From Reinekea blandensis MED297 (lineage in GTDB: Bacteria; Pseudomonadota; Gammaproteobacteria; Pseudomonadales; Natronospirillaceae), in assembly GCF_000153185.1 (NCBI RefSeq), contig NZ_CH724153.1, forward strand, positions 221,016 through 285,015: a stretch of DNA of 64,000 nucleotides, in the 5' to 3' direction. Shown here one piece after another: positions 42,778 to 52,204 of this stretch (positions are counted from its first letter, which is position 1; every line of letters starts with the position of its first letter). A program made the translations under genes and the position numbers. The notes beneath the pieces are model-generated. The model saw nothing but the letters and a program-made list of their open reading frames with translations. It was not told where the DNA came from and ran no database searches.

Positions 42778-43050
42778 GTGTTTGATTCCGGATCGTTTCA
42801 GTTGCCGCTGCAGGTGGTTAACCAAACGGATCGTATTCAGGGCATGGCTCGCTACATGAACAGCGAGGGTGCCTCGTCGGAAATAATGAACGTGCTGTTG
42901 TTTTTAGCCGTGATGGTGAGCGTTGTTCTGATCCTGAGGATGGTGCATCGTCATCATCAGAAAAAACAGGCTCGAATTCGAGCCGCACGGAAACAAAAGA
43001 CAGAGCCTGTTGCTAACGCCCCCAAACCGGCGTCTCGTCGTCGGTCCTGA
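42778..43050 (+). CDS. small single-pass membrane protein of unknown function
   Basis: About 90 residues from the GTG at 42778, which has AAGGGGG 6 bases upstream; the ATG at 42772 abuts the G-run and is too close. One membrane helix lies in the middle (IMNVLLFLAVMVSVVLILRMV), followed by a basic tail (HRHHQKKQARIRAARKQKTEP, ending in ASRRRS). The tail should be cytoplasmic. I recognise no family. It probably shares a transcript with the YqaA gene. Confidence 0.65.
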   Translation: MFDSGSFQLPLQVVNQTDRIQGMARYMNSEGASSEIMNVLLFLAVMVSVVLILRMVHRHHQKKQARIRAARKQKTEPVANAPKPASRRRS

Positions 43051-43072
43051 ATCTTAAACGGATAACGCACAA

Positions 43073-44353
43073 TCAGGCGGATTTCATTTCGGCAAAATCG
43101 CGCATGGCTTGGGTGATCACCGTGAGGTCATCATTGTCGGTGACAAAGGGCGGCATAATATAGATCAGTTTACCGAATGGCCGAATCCAGACGCCTCGTT
43201 CAATAAAAAAGTTTTGTGCGGTCGCAACGTCGACCGGCGCCTGCATTTCCATCACCCCGATCGCTCCGAGTACCCGAACATCCTTAACGGCCTGATGTCG
43301 AATTAACGGCAGCAGTTGGGTTTTCAGATGGCGTTCAATCCGGTAGACATTCTCCGACCAGTGAGTCTCAACGAGCAGGGCGAGCGATCGCGAAGCGACC
43401 GCACACGCTAATGGGTTGCCCATAAAGGTTGGTCCATGCATAAAGACGCCCGCGTCCGATTCACAGACACCCGTTGCGACCGCATCACTGGTCAGCGTGG
43501 CAGCCAATGTCATGTAACCACCACTGAGTGCTTTGCCCAAACAAAGGATGTCAGGGACAACCTCGGCATGTTCCAGAGCAAACAACTTTCCGGTTCGACC
43601 AAAGCCTGTGGCAATTTCATCAAAGATTAAAAGTATGTTGTAGCGGTCGCACCATTGTCGAATCCGCTTCAGCCATTCCGGGTTGTATATCCGCATACCG
43701 CCGGCGCCCTGAACGACCGGCTCGATGATGAACGCTGCCAGTTCATGCTGATGGTCGGCGATCTGTTGCTCAAACTGTTGGGCCAGCGTCTCGTCAATGT
43801 CGGTCGAATAACCGGTGGGTAAGGCACCGAGGAACAAAGATTTCGGCAGCACCTGCTCAAAGAGACTGTGCATACCATTGACTGGATCGCATACGCTCAT
43901 CGCGCCGAACGTATCACCATGATAACCATGATTAACCGTGACCATTCGGGTTTTCTGAGGCTGCTGTTTTCCCGCCCAGTATTGGATGGCCATTTTCAAC
44001 GCGACTTCAACAGAAACCGAACCTGAATCGGCGAGAAAGACCTTCTGCAGTGGTTCCGGCGTCATGTTGACCAGCTGTTTGCCGAGCGCCACGGCCGGCT
44101 CATGGGTAATGCCACCAAACATGACATGAGCCATGGTTTGCGCCTGGTCGATGAGCGCTGTGTTCAACTCCGGAACGTTATGGCCATGCACGACAGACCA
44201 CCACGACGCCATGGCATCAATGACCTCACGATCGTCGTCCAGAGTCAGTCTCACACCTTTGGCGGCTTTGACACCCTGACAGGGGAGGGGATTGATCGTT
44301 GAAGTGTAAGGGTGCCAGAGATGATTGGCGTCAAACTGGGTATCAATCGTCAT
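43073..44353 (-). CDS. bioA: adenosylmethionine--8-amino-7-oxononanoate aminotransferase
   Basis: 426 residues from the ATG at 44353. PLP-dependent class-III aminotransferase making 7,8-diaminopelargonate for biotin. LWHPYTSTINPLPCQGVKAAKGVRLTL is the BioA-specific N-terminus. ASWWSVVHGHNVPELN, ADSGSVSVEVALKMAIQYW, YHGDTFGAMSVCDP, LLIFDEIATGFGRTGKLFALEH and LCLGKALSGGYMTLA (PLP Lys) are all present, as is HGPTFMGNPLACAVA. It is not in a bioBFHCD operon here, as in several gammaproteobacteria. Confidence 0.95.
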   Translation of the reverse strand: MTIDTQFDANHLWHPYTSTINPLPCQGVKAAKGVRLTLDDDREVIDAMASWWSVVHGHNVPELNTALIDQAQTMAHVMFGGITHEPAVALGKQLVNMTPEPLQKVFLADSGSVSVEVALKMAIQYWAGKQQPQKTRMVTVNHGYHGDTFGAMSVCDPVNGMHSLFEQVLPKSLFLGALPTGYSTDIDETLAQQFEQQIADHQHELAAFIIEPVVQGAGGMRIYNPEWLKRIRQWCDRYNILLIFDEIATGFGRTGKLFALEHAEVVPDILCLGKALSGGYMTLAATLTSDAVATGVCESDAGVFMHGPTFMGNPLACAVASRSLALLVETHWSENVYRIERHLKTQLLPLIRHQAVKDVRVLGAIGVMEMQAPVDVATAQNFFIERGVWIRPFGKLIYIMPPFVTDNDDLTVITQAMRDFAEMKSA

Positions 44354-44410
44354 GGGACCGTCCAATACAGTTGTCTTCTGCGCTCAGGTGGCAAGTGAAT
44401 GAGGCTGACT

Positions 44411-44430
44411 GGGGGCTTGCGCCCCCTTTT
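44411..44430 (+). terminator. GC hairpin with T-run between valS and bioA
   Basis: GGGGGC / GCCCCC with loop TTGC, then TTTT on the plus strand. Both flanking genes are on the minus strand. Read that way, the hairpin lies 18 bases after valS but lacks a U-tract. It may still end valS transcripts. Confidence 0.4.
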
Positions 44431-44447
44431 GAATCAGAACGGGCTGA

Positions 44448-47333
44448 TCAGAGTTGATTCAGCTGATCGATCTGAGATTGCAGGTCGGCCAGTTTGGTTT
44501 TCATGGCGTCCGCTTTTTCTTTTTCTTTTTGAACCACCGCATCGGGGGCATTGCTGACGAACTTTTCATTGGTCAGCTTGCCTTCAATTCGGGCCAGCTC
44601 TTTGTTGGTTTTTTCCACGTCTTTGTTAATCCGGGCTTTTTCTGCCGCGACATCAATCAGACCGGCCATCGGTACCAACACCTTTAAATGCCCGACCAAT
44701 GCCTGTGATGACGCCGGAACCGGATCGCCACTGTTCATCCAGGTCAGGCTTTCCAGCTTCGCGAGTTGTTTCAGGAAGCTTTCGTTTTCACGGAATCGGC
44801 GTTCATCGGTCTCATCCCCATTCGCCAGCAGAACCGGAATCGGTTTGCCCGGGGCGATGTTCATTTCACCTCGGATGTTCCGCACACCGGTAATAACCTC
44901 TTTTACCCATTCCAGATCGGCCTCGGCCGTCGGATCGGTTTGAGCCTCATCGACTTTAGGAAACTCGGCGATCATGATGGAATCGCCGGTCGCGCCGGAC
45001 ACGGGCTTCAGACTCTGCCAGATTTCCTCGGTAATGAACGGCATGATCGGATGGATCAGGCGCAGAAGCTGGTCAAGGACGTGAACCACTGTCTGACGGG
45101 TACCCCGCAACTGAGCCTCGGTGCTGTGCTCATTCCAGAAAACCGGTTTCGACAGTTCCAGGTACCAAGAGCAGTATTCATCCCAGATAAAGCTGTACAG
45201 TGTCTGGCTCATCAGGTCGAATCGGTATTGCTGATAGTGTTTGTGCACGTCGGCAATCAGAGTTTGCAGCCGTGAACGAATCCAGCGATCGGCCAGTGAG
45301 TACTCGACGTCACCGCCGTGTTGGCCGCAGTCCAGTGGTGCGCCGAGTTCATCGCTGTCTTCAATGGATTCAAAGGTGTTCATCTGAACCAGACGAGCGG
45401 CATTCCACAGCTTGTTGCAGAAGTTACGATACCCTTCGAGTCGCTTCACGTCGAAGTTGATATCACGCGACAGTGAAGCCAGTGAGGTCAGCGTGAAGCG
45501 CAGCGCGTCGGTACCGCTTTCGGCGAAGCCTTCGGGGAACGATTTACGCGTGTTCTTTTCAATTTTGGCCGCCAGTTGAGGCTGCATCATGCCGCTGGTG
45601 CGTTTTTTAACCAGTTCGTCGATGTCGATGCCGTCGATCAGGTCGATGGGGTCAATGACATTGCCCTTCGACTTGGACATCTTCTGGCCGTTTTCGTCGC
45701 GAATCAGTCCGGTCATGTAGATCTTCTTGAACGGAATCATCGGCTTGCCATCGTCGTCTTTGATGAAATGCATGGTCATCATGATCATGCGGGCCACCCA
45801 GAAGAAAATGATGTCGAAACCGGTGACCAGCACGTCGGTTGGGTGGAATCGCATCACGGTTTCCATGTCGTGAGGCCAACCCAGAGTCGAGAACGTCCAC
45901 AACGCCGAGCTGAACCAGGTGTCGAGCACGTCTTCGTCGCGTGTCAGTTCAACGTCGTCCGCCAGTGAGTACTTGCTTCGCACTTCGGCTTCGTCGCGGG
46001 CGACGTATACGTTGCCGTCGTTGTCATACCAGGCCGGAATCTGATGACCCCACCAGAGCTGTCGGGAAATACACCAATCCTGGATGTTGTTCATCCAGTG
46101 GTAATACTCGTTCTCGTACATTTTAGGTACGAACTCGATTTGTCCGTCCTTGACAGCATCGATGGCCGGTTGGGCCATTTTCGTGGACGCGACATACCAC
46201 TGATCGGTCAGCCAAGGCTCAATAATGTCGTGGGAACGATCACCGCGGGGAACCATCAATGTGTGGTCTTTGATGGATTCGAGCAGGCCCAAAGCGTCAA
46301 AGTCGGCGACGATCTTTTTCCGTGCGTCGAAACGGTCCAGGCCACCGTAGCCATCCGGCAAAGATCCGTCGAAGTCGTCCAATGGCTGTCCGGCATAGCT
46401 GAAGGCTTCGGCTTGTGCCAGTACGGCTGCGCTTTTATCAAAGATGTTAATCAGCAGGGCGTTATGGCGTTTACCCACTTCGTAGTCATTGAAGTCGTGC
46501 GCCGGGGTGATTTTGACGCAGCCGGTTCCGAAATCCATATCGACGTAGTCGTCGGCAATTATCGGGATGCGGCGTCCAACCAGAGGCAGATCAACGAACT
46601 GGCCGATCAGTGATGTATAGCGCTCATCTTCCGGATGCACCGCAACGGCTGAATCGCCCAACATGGTTTCGGGCCGCGTGGTGGCCACCACCAGATAGTC
46701 TTTGCCATCGGCGGTCTTAGCACCATCGGCCAAAGGATAACGGAAGTGCCAGAGTGAGCCCTGTTCTTCTTTGTTTTCGACTTCGATGTCTGAAATGGCG
46801 GTGTGGAACTTCGGATCCCAGTTGACCAGCCGTTTGCCGCGATAGAGCAACTCTTCATCGTACAGACGCACAAAGACTTCCCGAACGGCTTCACTCAGGC
46901 CCTCATCCATCGTGAATCGTTCGCGTGTCCAGTCAACCGAGTCGCCGAGACGGCGCATTTGTTGAGAAATGGTTCCGCCGGATTGGCCTTTCCATTCCCA
47001 GACTCGATCGATAAAGGTTTCCCGGCCCAGGTCATGGCGGGTTTTCCCTTCAGCACCGAGTAGGCGTTCAACGACCATCTGGGTGGCAATGCCCGCATGG
47101 TCTGTTCCCGGCTGCCAGAGTGTGTCGTGACCCATCATTCGATGATATCGGGTCAGGGCGTCCATAATGGTTTGCTGAAAGGCGTGGCCCATATGCAACG
47201 TACCGGTGACATTCGGCGGCGGAATCATGATGCTGTAGGGCGCGCCTTGGCCGGTCGGCTGGAAGTATTGTTGGTTCTCCCAGTGATCGTAATGCTTACG
47301 TTCGATCGCGTTCGGTTGATACGTTTTTTCCAT
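44448..47333 (-). CDS. valS: valyl-tRNA synthetase
   Basis: 961 residues, class-I synthetase charging tRNA-Val. The HIGH motif is HMGH at 47-50 in [16 protein letters not shown], and KMSKS is at 551-555 ([13 protein letters not shown]). The editing domain has [26 protein letters not shown]. The C-terminal coiled coil ([44 protein letters not shown]) is the valyl-specific arm. Full length. It belongs to the pepA-holC-valS cluster conserved in gammaproteobacteria. Confidence 0.98.
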   Translation of the reverse strand: MEKTYQPNAIERKHYDHWENQQYFQPTGQGAPYSIMIPPPNVTGTLHMGHAFQQTIMDALTRYHRMMGHDTLWQPGTDHAGIATQMVVERLLGAEGKTRHDLGRETFIDRVWEWKGQSGGTISQQMRRLGDSVDWTRERFTMDEGLSEAVREVFVRLYDEELLYRGKRLVNWDPKFHTAISDIEVENKEEQGSLWHFRYPLADGAKTADGKDYLVVATTRPETMLGDSAVAVHPEDERYTSLIGQFVDLPLVGRRIPIIADDYVDMDFGTGCVKITPAHDFNDYEVGKRHNALLINIFDKSAAVLAQAEAFSYAGQPLDDFDGSLPDGYGGLDRFDARKKIVADFDALGLLESIKDHTLMVPRGDRSHDIIEPWLTDQWYVASTKMAQPAIDAVKDGQIEFVPKMYENEYYHWMNNIQDWCISRQLWWGHQIPAWYDNDGNVYVARDEAEVRSKYSLADDVELTRDEDVLDTWFSSALWTFSTLGWPHDMETVMRFHPTDVLVTGFDIIFFWVARMIMMTMHFIKDDDGKPMIPFKKIYMTGLIRDENGQKMSKSKGNVIDPIDLIDGIDIDELVKKRTSGMMQPQLAAKIEKNTRKSFPEGFAESGTDALRFTLTSLASLSRDINFDVKRLEGYRNFCNKLWNAARLVQMNTFESIEDSDELGAPLDCGQHGGDVEYSLADRWIRSRLQTLIADVHKHYQQYRFDLMSQTLYSFIWDEYCSWYLELSKPVFWNEHSTEAQLRGTRQTVVHVLDQLLRLIHPIMPFITEEIWQSLKPVSGATGDSIMIAEFPKVDEAQTDPTAEADLEWVKEVITGVRNIRGEMNIAPGKPIPVLLANGDETDERRFRENESFLKQLAKLESLTWMNSGDPVPASSQALVGHLKVLVPMAGLIDVAAEKARINKDVEKTNKELARIEGKLTNEKFVSNAPDAVVQKEKEKADAMKTKLADLQSQIDQLNQL

Positions 47334-47431
47334 GAGGGGTGATATCTCTTTCTTTGGGCATAAGTCCGCCGATTATACATAGTTGAGGCGGCGTCGATAA
47401 GGTGGTTGGTGCAGATGACGGGTGTGAGTGG

Positions 47432-47962
47432 TTACTCGGTTTCTGTATCAGCGGATTCGGAGTCACGCTCGTTCGCAGAGCGAAACGATTCCGGAATCGG
47501 CAGTTGGTGCTCTTCGTACCAGTTTTCAACGAGGTCACGAAAGTCCTGCTGCAGGCGGTTTCTGAGTTCCGACTCGAAAACAGTGAGGTATTCGTTCACA
47601 GAATGTTCAATCCAGGTATCAAACAGAGATTCCATCTGTTGAATGATGGCCTCAGGATCGGGAGCGACAGGGCCGGTCTGTGGTTTGGGCTCGCTGGTTA
47701 ATATGTCGGTGATCGGGCGGATAGGTTCCACCTTGGCCAGTTCTTCGGCGGCCCGAGCTTCAGCTTCGTTGCGGATGCGAATTAACTCAGACAAAGATTG
47801 ACTGCTCAGGAACGGGTTGTCCGGGTTGACGGTGGTTGGAGCGCGGTGCCCGACAATCTCCTCGAGCGTGGGTATCTGAGGCTCCGAGCGGGCAATTTTG
47901 TCCAGGCTTTTGCGAATTGCCTCAAGGTCTTCCAGTAATGTTCTCGGGGTGGAGTCGCTCAT
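47432..47962 (-). CDS. hypothetical acidic protein next to holC
   Basis: 176 residues, soluble and rich in Glu, Pro and Thr. The N-terminus (LLEDLEAIRKSLDKIARSEPQIPTLEEIV) and C-terminus (VFESELRNRLQQDFRDLVENWYEEHQ) are helical with a low-complexity middle. Similar proteins of unknown function sit between holC and valS in pseudomonads. It starts 8 bases after holC, which suggests co-transcription. Confidence 0.75.
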   Translation of the reverse strand: MSDSTPRTLLEDLEAIRKSLDKIARSEPQIPTLEEIVGHRAPTTVNPDNPFLSSQSLSELIRIRNEAEARAAEELAKVEPIRPITDILTSEPKPQTGPVAPDPEAIIQQMESLFDTWIEHSVNEYLTVFESELRNRLQQDFRDLVENWYEEHQLPIPESFRSANERDSESADTETE

Positions 47963-47970
47963 GATTAACC

Positions 47971-48393
47971 TCAGCGACGTAAGTCAAAGCGTTCAATGGG
48001 GTAACCATTGTCGCTGTAATCACGATATCGAGAGCGGCTGGCCTGAAGGCGGATGGGATCCTGGCTGACAACTTCAATCACGCGTTTGAACCGGGAAAAA
48101 AATGTGGGCGTTTCATGGCACAGGTTAATCAGCACATCGTGGTGATCACCACACTCCTCGGAGGCGGTCAGCTGCAACGGGAAGGGTGCAGTGGCACAGT
48201 TCGTATGAGCCAGGAACGAGTCTGGCGACACCGACCACAGTGCCTGGCTGACCGGTTCAAGTTCCTCACTTGAATTAACGGCAATCAGTACCTGATGGGC
48301 TTTGCCGCGGGCTTTGTTCGCCAATCGGGCGACATAATGATAGGTGGCGCTGTCGTCGGCCGAAGGCAGAATATGAAAATCAATTTTGGTCAT
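47971..48393 (-). CDS. holC: DNA polymerase III chi subunit
   Basis: 140 residues. MTKIDFHILPSADDSATYHYVARLANKARGKAHQVLIAV, LWSVSPDSFLAHT and DVLINLCHETPTFFSRFKRVIEVVSQD are typical of HolC, the clamp-loader accessory subunit that contacts SSB. Order pepA-holC-(hypothetical)-valS is conserved in gammaproteobacteria. Confidence 0.93.
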   Translation of the reverse strand: MTKIDFHILPSADDSATYHYVARLANKARGKAHQVLIAVNSSEELEPVSQALWSVSPDSFLAHTNCATAPFPLQLTASEECGDHHDVLINLCHETPTFFSRFKRVIEVVSQDPIRLQASRSRYRDYSDNGYPIERFDLRR

Positions 48394-48516
48394 ACGCTAC
48401 GCAGTGTGATCAGGATAAGGTCTGATTCTAGGGTGTGTGTGACGGAATTTCATCTTCTGTTTGAAAACGACGTCTATTTGTCGGTACCGACCTTATCTGG
48501 TCAGGTGGGAGTCGTT

Positions 48517-48552
48517 GGTCATCGCCGCCTGAACGTTCAGGCAACGATGACC
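48517..48552. repeat. nested palindromic hairpin downstream of pepA
   Basis: Outer stem GGTCATCG / CGATGACC, a 2x2 internal loop (CC/AA), and an inner perfect 16-base palindrome GCCTGAACGTTCAGGC. It lies 15 bases past the pepA stop. There is no U-tract on either strand. The architecture is like the hairpin after fabB (outer 8-10 bases, 2x2 loop with AA, inner stem). Confidence 0.6.
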
Positions 48553-48567
48553 CAATCGCTGATCCGC

Positions 48568-50037
48568 TTATTGAATGCGGTCGAGCAGATATTGCGTCAG
48601 CATAGCAACCGGACGTCCGGTTGGACCGGCTTTGGCGGTTTCCCAGCCGACGCCGGCAATGTCCAGGTGAGCCCAGTCGTAACCTTGAGTAAACTCACTC
48701 AAGTACATGGCCGCCGTAATGGAACCGCCCGCGCGGCCGCCGACATTCTTCATATCGGCGTATGGGCTTTCCAGATAAGGCTTGTACTCATCCCATAACG
48801 GCATTGGCCAACCTCGGTCCCAGGTGGCTTTACCTGCGGAAATAAGGTTGTCCTGCAGGGTCTCATTGTTGGCATAAACGGCCGTGGCATGATGCCCCAG
48901 GCCGATCACAATGGCACCGGTCAGGGTGGCGATGTCGATGACGCTGGCGGGTTTGAACTTTTCAACATAGCTGAGTGTGTCACACAGAACCAGTCGACCT
49001 TCAGCGTCGGTGTTGATGATCTCGACGGTTTTTCCGTTCATGCAGGTCACCACGTCCCCTGGACGGGTGGCAGCGCCGTTGATCATGTTTTCGGCCGCAG
49101 CAATCACACCGATCACGTTCAGGTTAGGACGCAGCTCGGCCAGCGTGTTCATCACGCCCATAACGGATGCTGCACCGAGCATGTCCCATTTCATTTCTTC
49201 CATGCCGGCCGCGGGTTTCAGGCTGATACCGCCGGAGTCGAAGGTCAGGCCTTTACCGACCAGAACGTGGGGTGCCTGATCCGGCTGGCCACCATTGTAT
49301 TTCATGACGATGATTTTACCGGCCTTTTCACTGCCACGAGAGACCGCGAGGAAGGCACCCATGCCGAGTTTTTCCATTTCGGCTTCTTCGACAATCTCGA
49401 CGTCAATTTCGTCGCAGGCATCGGCCAGTTCCGTAGCTTGCTCTGCCAGGAAAGCAGGATCACAGATGTTAGCCGGCAGGTTGCCCAGTTCCCGACAAAC
49501 GTTAATGCCGTGTGCCATGGACTTACCGGTTTTGATCGCCAGGTCCAGATTCTGTTCGGCGGCTAAAAACGCCAGCTCGTGCAAAGAGGACGGATCATTT
49601 TTCTTGCTTTTGGTCGTGTCGTACTTGTACAGGCTGGTCAACACCAGTTCTGTGGCTTTTTCGACACACCATTGCGCGGTACGCTGCGCCGGTTTGATGT
49701 CATCAATCGGCAGCGCAATGGCTGCCGCCGCGGCTTTTTGTGCTTCTGCCGCCAGGGTCTGCAGTGTCTTCACGAAAACGGATTCTGTGAACTTATCAGA
49801 CTGGCCACAACCGATCACCAATACAAGTTTTGCAGGCAGATCTGAATGGCCAAACAGTGGGGTAACGGACCCGGTCGCAGATTTGATGACTTTTGATTCG
49901 ATGAGGCCATCGATTAAGCCGGCGTTGGCCGATTTTAGCGCTGTCAGGCTGTCGCTGTCTTTGTCTTCGAAATGGAAGACCGCCAGCAGATCTTGTGTGA
50001 TCGAGGTGAATTCCGGTGGTGAGGCAATAATTTTCAT
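48568..50037 (-). CDS. pepA: leucyl aminopeptidase (M17)
   Basis: 489 residues, cytosolic two-metal aminopeptidase; in E. coli it also binds DNA. The C-terminal catalytic domain contains VGKGLTFDSGGISLKP (metal ligands), NTDAEGRLVLCDTLSYVEKFKP (the M17 signature) and GGRAGGSITAAMYLSEFTQGYDWAHLDIAG. The N-terminal domain (1-160) is variable. Normal length. It begins the pepA-holC-valS cluster. Confidence 0.97.
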   Translation of the reverse strand: MKIIASPPEFTSITQDLLAVFHFEDKDSDSLTALKSANAGLIDGLIESKVIKSATGSVTPLFGHSDLPAKLVLVIGCGQSDKFTESVFVKTLQTLAAEAQKAAAAAIALPIDDIKPAQRTAQWCVEKATELVLTSLYKYDTTKSKKNDPSSLHELAFLAAEQNLDLAIKTGKSMAHGINVCRELGNLPANICDPAFLAEQATELADACDEIDVEIVEEAEMEKLGMGAFLAVSRGSEKAGKIIVMKYNGGQPDQAPHVLVGKGLTFDSGGISLKPAAGMEEMKWDMLGAASVMGVMNTLAELRPNLNVIGVIAAAENMINGAATRPGDVVTCMNGKTVEIINTDAEGRLVLCDTLSYVEKFKPASVIDIATLTGAIVIGLGHHATAVYANNETLQDNLISAGKATWDRGWPMPLWDEYKPYLESPYADMKNVGGRAGGSITAAMYLSEFTQGYDWAHLDIAGVGWETAKAGPTGRPVAMLTQYLLDRIQ

Positions 50038-50134
50038 CGTTGTATTCCGTCAATCAGTGAGTTTGTAGCTGTAATTATGGTTATAGGTGGTTGAATGTCG
50101 TGGCATTCGGCAATTTTGCAAGGGACTGGGTTGG

Positions 50135-50566
50135 TTACTTTTTCTTACCCAGATAGATCAGTCGGGTACCACTGGCCCGATCCTGCCAGTTTAGCTCATC
50201 TTTATCCCAGTATTGCCAGAAGACACCGACGATCAAGAGGTAAGCGGGTATGGCAGTGACCTGACGAATCAGCAACTGTCGAATGGTCATGGGTTCATCG
50301 CTCTGCGCGACCAGCTTTAACCGCCAGGCTTTCATCCCAACCGTTTGACCGGAGCGTTTCCAGAAATAAAGGTAATAGCCAGAAAGAACCAGAAGCAGAT
50401 ATATCTGGAACAGTGGGTGAGACCCATCGGAAGCGTCGCCGGTGAGCAACCGATTTACCGGCAATGCCAGGGCGCCGGCTATCATCAGTAAGCCGAGCAT
50501 GATCAGCCCATCGTAGATTACGGCACCCACCGCTCGGAGTGTGTGGGCTCGGTAGGTCGGGTTCAA
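50135..50566 (-). CDS. RDD family membrane protein
   Basis: 143 residues with about three membrane segments. RAVGAVIYDGLIMLGLLMIAGALALPVN carries the R...D, and GQTVGMKAWRLKLV and IRQLLIRQVTAIPAYLLI are typical of RDD proteins. Function unknown. In pseudomonads the RDD gene is near lptFG, which are not seen here. It sits 97 bases upstream of pepA on the same strand. Confidence 0.9.
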   Translation of the reverse strand: MNPTYRAHTLRAVGAVIYDGLIMLGLLMIAGALALPVNRLLTGDASDGSHPLFQIYLLLVLSGYYLYFWKRSGQTVGMKAWRLKLVAQSDEPMTIRQLLIRQVTAIPAYLLIVGVFWQYWDKDELNWQDRASGTRLIYLGKKK

Positions 50567-50702
50567 TTACGGCTCCTATCGTTAATCTTGCAGATGACGG
50601 GCAGGATAGGTCATCTGAGCAGAATAAGAAATACTGGACATCGGCTATGGTAACCTGCCAAATTTCCTTTAAAATGAAAGCTTTACATAATTGGTACGCT
50701 TG

Positions 50703-51014
50703 ATGGACTCTCGAAATCTGCCTATCGCTGAACTGGAAAACAACGCGACCGACGCGGCAGCGTTGCTGAAAGCTCTGAGCAATGAAAGCCGGTTGTTGAT
50801 TCTGTGTAATCTTGTTTCAGGTGAAAAGAGTGTTGGTGAGCTGAATGAGCGCATTCCATTGAGCCAGTCTGCTTTGTCTCAACACTTGGCCCGTTTGCGT
50901 AAAGACGCATTGGTCACGATCCGAAAAGAAGCTCAAACGGTTTATTACCGCATTTCCAGCCCGGAAGCGGAAAAGGTGATAGAAGTGCTTTATAACGCTT
51001 ACTGTAAGACCTGA
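50703..51014 (+). CDS. ArsR/SmtB-type regulator with SqrR/HlyU/BigR-like dithiol
   Basis: 103 residues from the ATG at 50703. The winged helix is LLKALSNESRLLILCNLVSGEKSVGELNERIPLSQSALSQHLARLRKDALVTIRKEAQTVYYRISSPEAEKVIEVLYNAYC, very close to the BigR/YgaV/SqrR/HlyU group. It has exactly two cysteines, C35 and C101, 66 residues apart. That is the spacing I recall for the dithiol pairs of SqrR and HlyU, which form a polysulfide bridge on exposure to sulfane sulfur. It is therefore probably a persulfide/redox-responsive repressor. Its targets are not evident next door. Confidence 0.88.
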   Translation: MDSRNLPIAELENNATDAAALLKALSNESRLLILCNLVSGEKSVGELNERIPLSQSALSQHLARLRKDALVTIRKEAQTVYYRISSPEAEKVIEVLYNAYCKT

Positions 51015-51370
51015 TTCAGCGCTTCACTTCTTCCAAATCGATCGGACATGATCGGTTTTTTGTGAGTCACGTCACATAAAGGTGACTCAATATCTCAAAT
51101 TAGATCATTTATTGATCAGGTCTCGCCCTTTTTGCTACTGTGTTCTGTGTGTGGCCAAACCGTGATCTGTGTCCGTTATGAACGGTGTTACATTTGACAT
51201 TGGCGGATCAAGTCGGTAGTTGTGTGCGTCAGCGCAGTTATTAGGGACATCACTGCTTTATTGTCTGTTGAACATCCAGGGAAGTATCCGGATCGGGTGC
51301 CCTATTGTTGACTCTATCGATGTCAGGCTCGCCGAATCCATGATTGAACACCTGGAACGGGGTTTTAACT
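51015..51370. other. intergenic regulatory region
   Basis: About 355 bases between the ArsR gene and the hypothetical at 51371. It holds the two inverted repeats at 51063 and 51103 and a TTGACA at about 51194. I find no convincing small gene or RNA; an open frame at 51220-51423 overlaps the next gene and lacks support. Confidence 0.5.
51063..51089 (+). promoter_or_regulatory. inverted repeat, possible operator
   Basis: TGAGTCAC (51063-51070) and GTGACTCA (51082-51089), perfect half-sites separated by 11 bases, starting 49 bases after the dithiol ArsR stop. There is no U-tract, so it is more operator-like than terminator-like. A second AT-rich repeat, GATCA-N5-TGATC, lies at 51103-51117. Confidence 0.4.
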
Positions 51371-51748
51371 ATGACAAAGGCGAATGTCCAGCGTATGCAT
51401 TCAGAAACGCCCTTATATTCTGAAGGTCAGTTTCCACCCATGCCACCGAGAATCCGGTTGGCGGCACATTGCTATGAGCGCGTATGGTGGTTGACGCTGG
51501 TCGATCCCATGGAACAACCTGAACGCCTTTCCCCGCTGGTGAATCGATTGGCCAGCGATGTCGTGACGGTCCGGGCGCAAATGCGCACCCGGCGGCGGAT
51601 CTGTTTTGCGGTGACGACAAATGGCCTGGAAGAACAGAACGAGTTTGAAATTGCCATGCGTATCATGGCGATGATTAATCGTGAAATCGGTGAAATCGAG
51701 CGAGTTGAAGATCGTCCCGTGACCATGTGGCCCATCAGTGACTTTTAA
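51371..51748 (+). CDS. hypothetical protein
   Basis: 125 residues from the ATG at 51371 (GGGG about 8 bases upstream). Soluble, basic in the middle (VRAQMRTRRRICFAVTTNGLEEQNEFEIAMRIMAMINREIGEIERVEDRPVTMWPISDF). I recognise no family. It lies convergent with dgkA, with a regulatory-looking region upstream. Confidence 0.65.
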   Translation: MTKANVQRMHSETPLYSEGQFPPMPPRIRLAAHCYERVWWLTLVDPMEQPERLSPLVNRLASDVVTVRAQMRTRRRICFAVTTNGLEEQNEFEIAMRIMAMINREIGEIERVEDRPVTMWPISDF

Positions 51749-51757
51749 CTGGCTCAG

Positions 51758-52138
51758 TTAAAACAGCCATTGCACCACTGAAACTCCCCAAATCATCACC
51801 GTCAGTGTGATACTCATAAATACCGCCGCGGAGCCCATATCTTTGGCTCTTCCCGACAGCTCATTGAACTCCAATCCTACCCGATCCACCAACGCTTCAA
51901 TGGCACTGTTCAATAGCTCAACAATCAGAATCAGGATCACCGATCCGAGCAGAGCAATGGCGTGAAACCAGCTTTGGGCGAGAAATGGCGTCAACAGGCA
52001 GGCAATCAGCAGTAACAGGAGCTCCTGGCGAAACGCTTCTTCGTGCAGGGCGGTGGCCCACAAACCACGCCAGCTGTGCCGGGTTGCGTTCAGCAGGCGG
52101 CGTAAACCCTGAGCGGGTCGGTCATTCTGGATCGGCAT
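51758..52138 (-). CDS. dgkA: diacylglycerol kinase
   Basis: 126 residues, three membrane helices. It phosphorylates diacylglycerol released from membrane-derived oligosaccharide or LPS modification. NATRHSWRGLWATALHEEAFRQEL has the conserved E of the active site, and LNSAIEALVDRVGLEFNELSGRAKDMGSAAVF is the DgkA signature. Normal length. Confidence 0.95.
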   Translation of the reverse strand: MPIQNDRPAQGLRRLLNATRHSWRGLWATALHEEAFRQELLLLLIACLLTPFLAQSWFHAIALLGSVILILIVELLNSAIEALVDRVGLEFNELSGRAKDMGSAAVFMSITLTVMIWGVSVVQWLF

Positions 52139-52204
52139 AGTCCATCCTGTTGTGATCGCAGAGTCGGCATCATATCGGCGATGAAACCTGTTGAACAGTG
52201 GGTG

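Noticed and set aside
51220-51423. Possible 67-codon protein gene
   Set aside because: No ribosome-binding site, overlaps the better-supported gene at 51371 and has no recognisable sequence.
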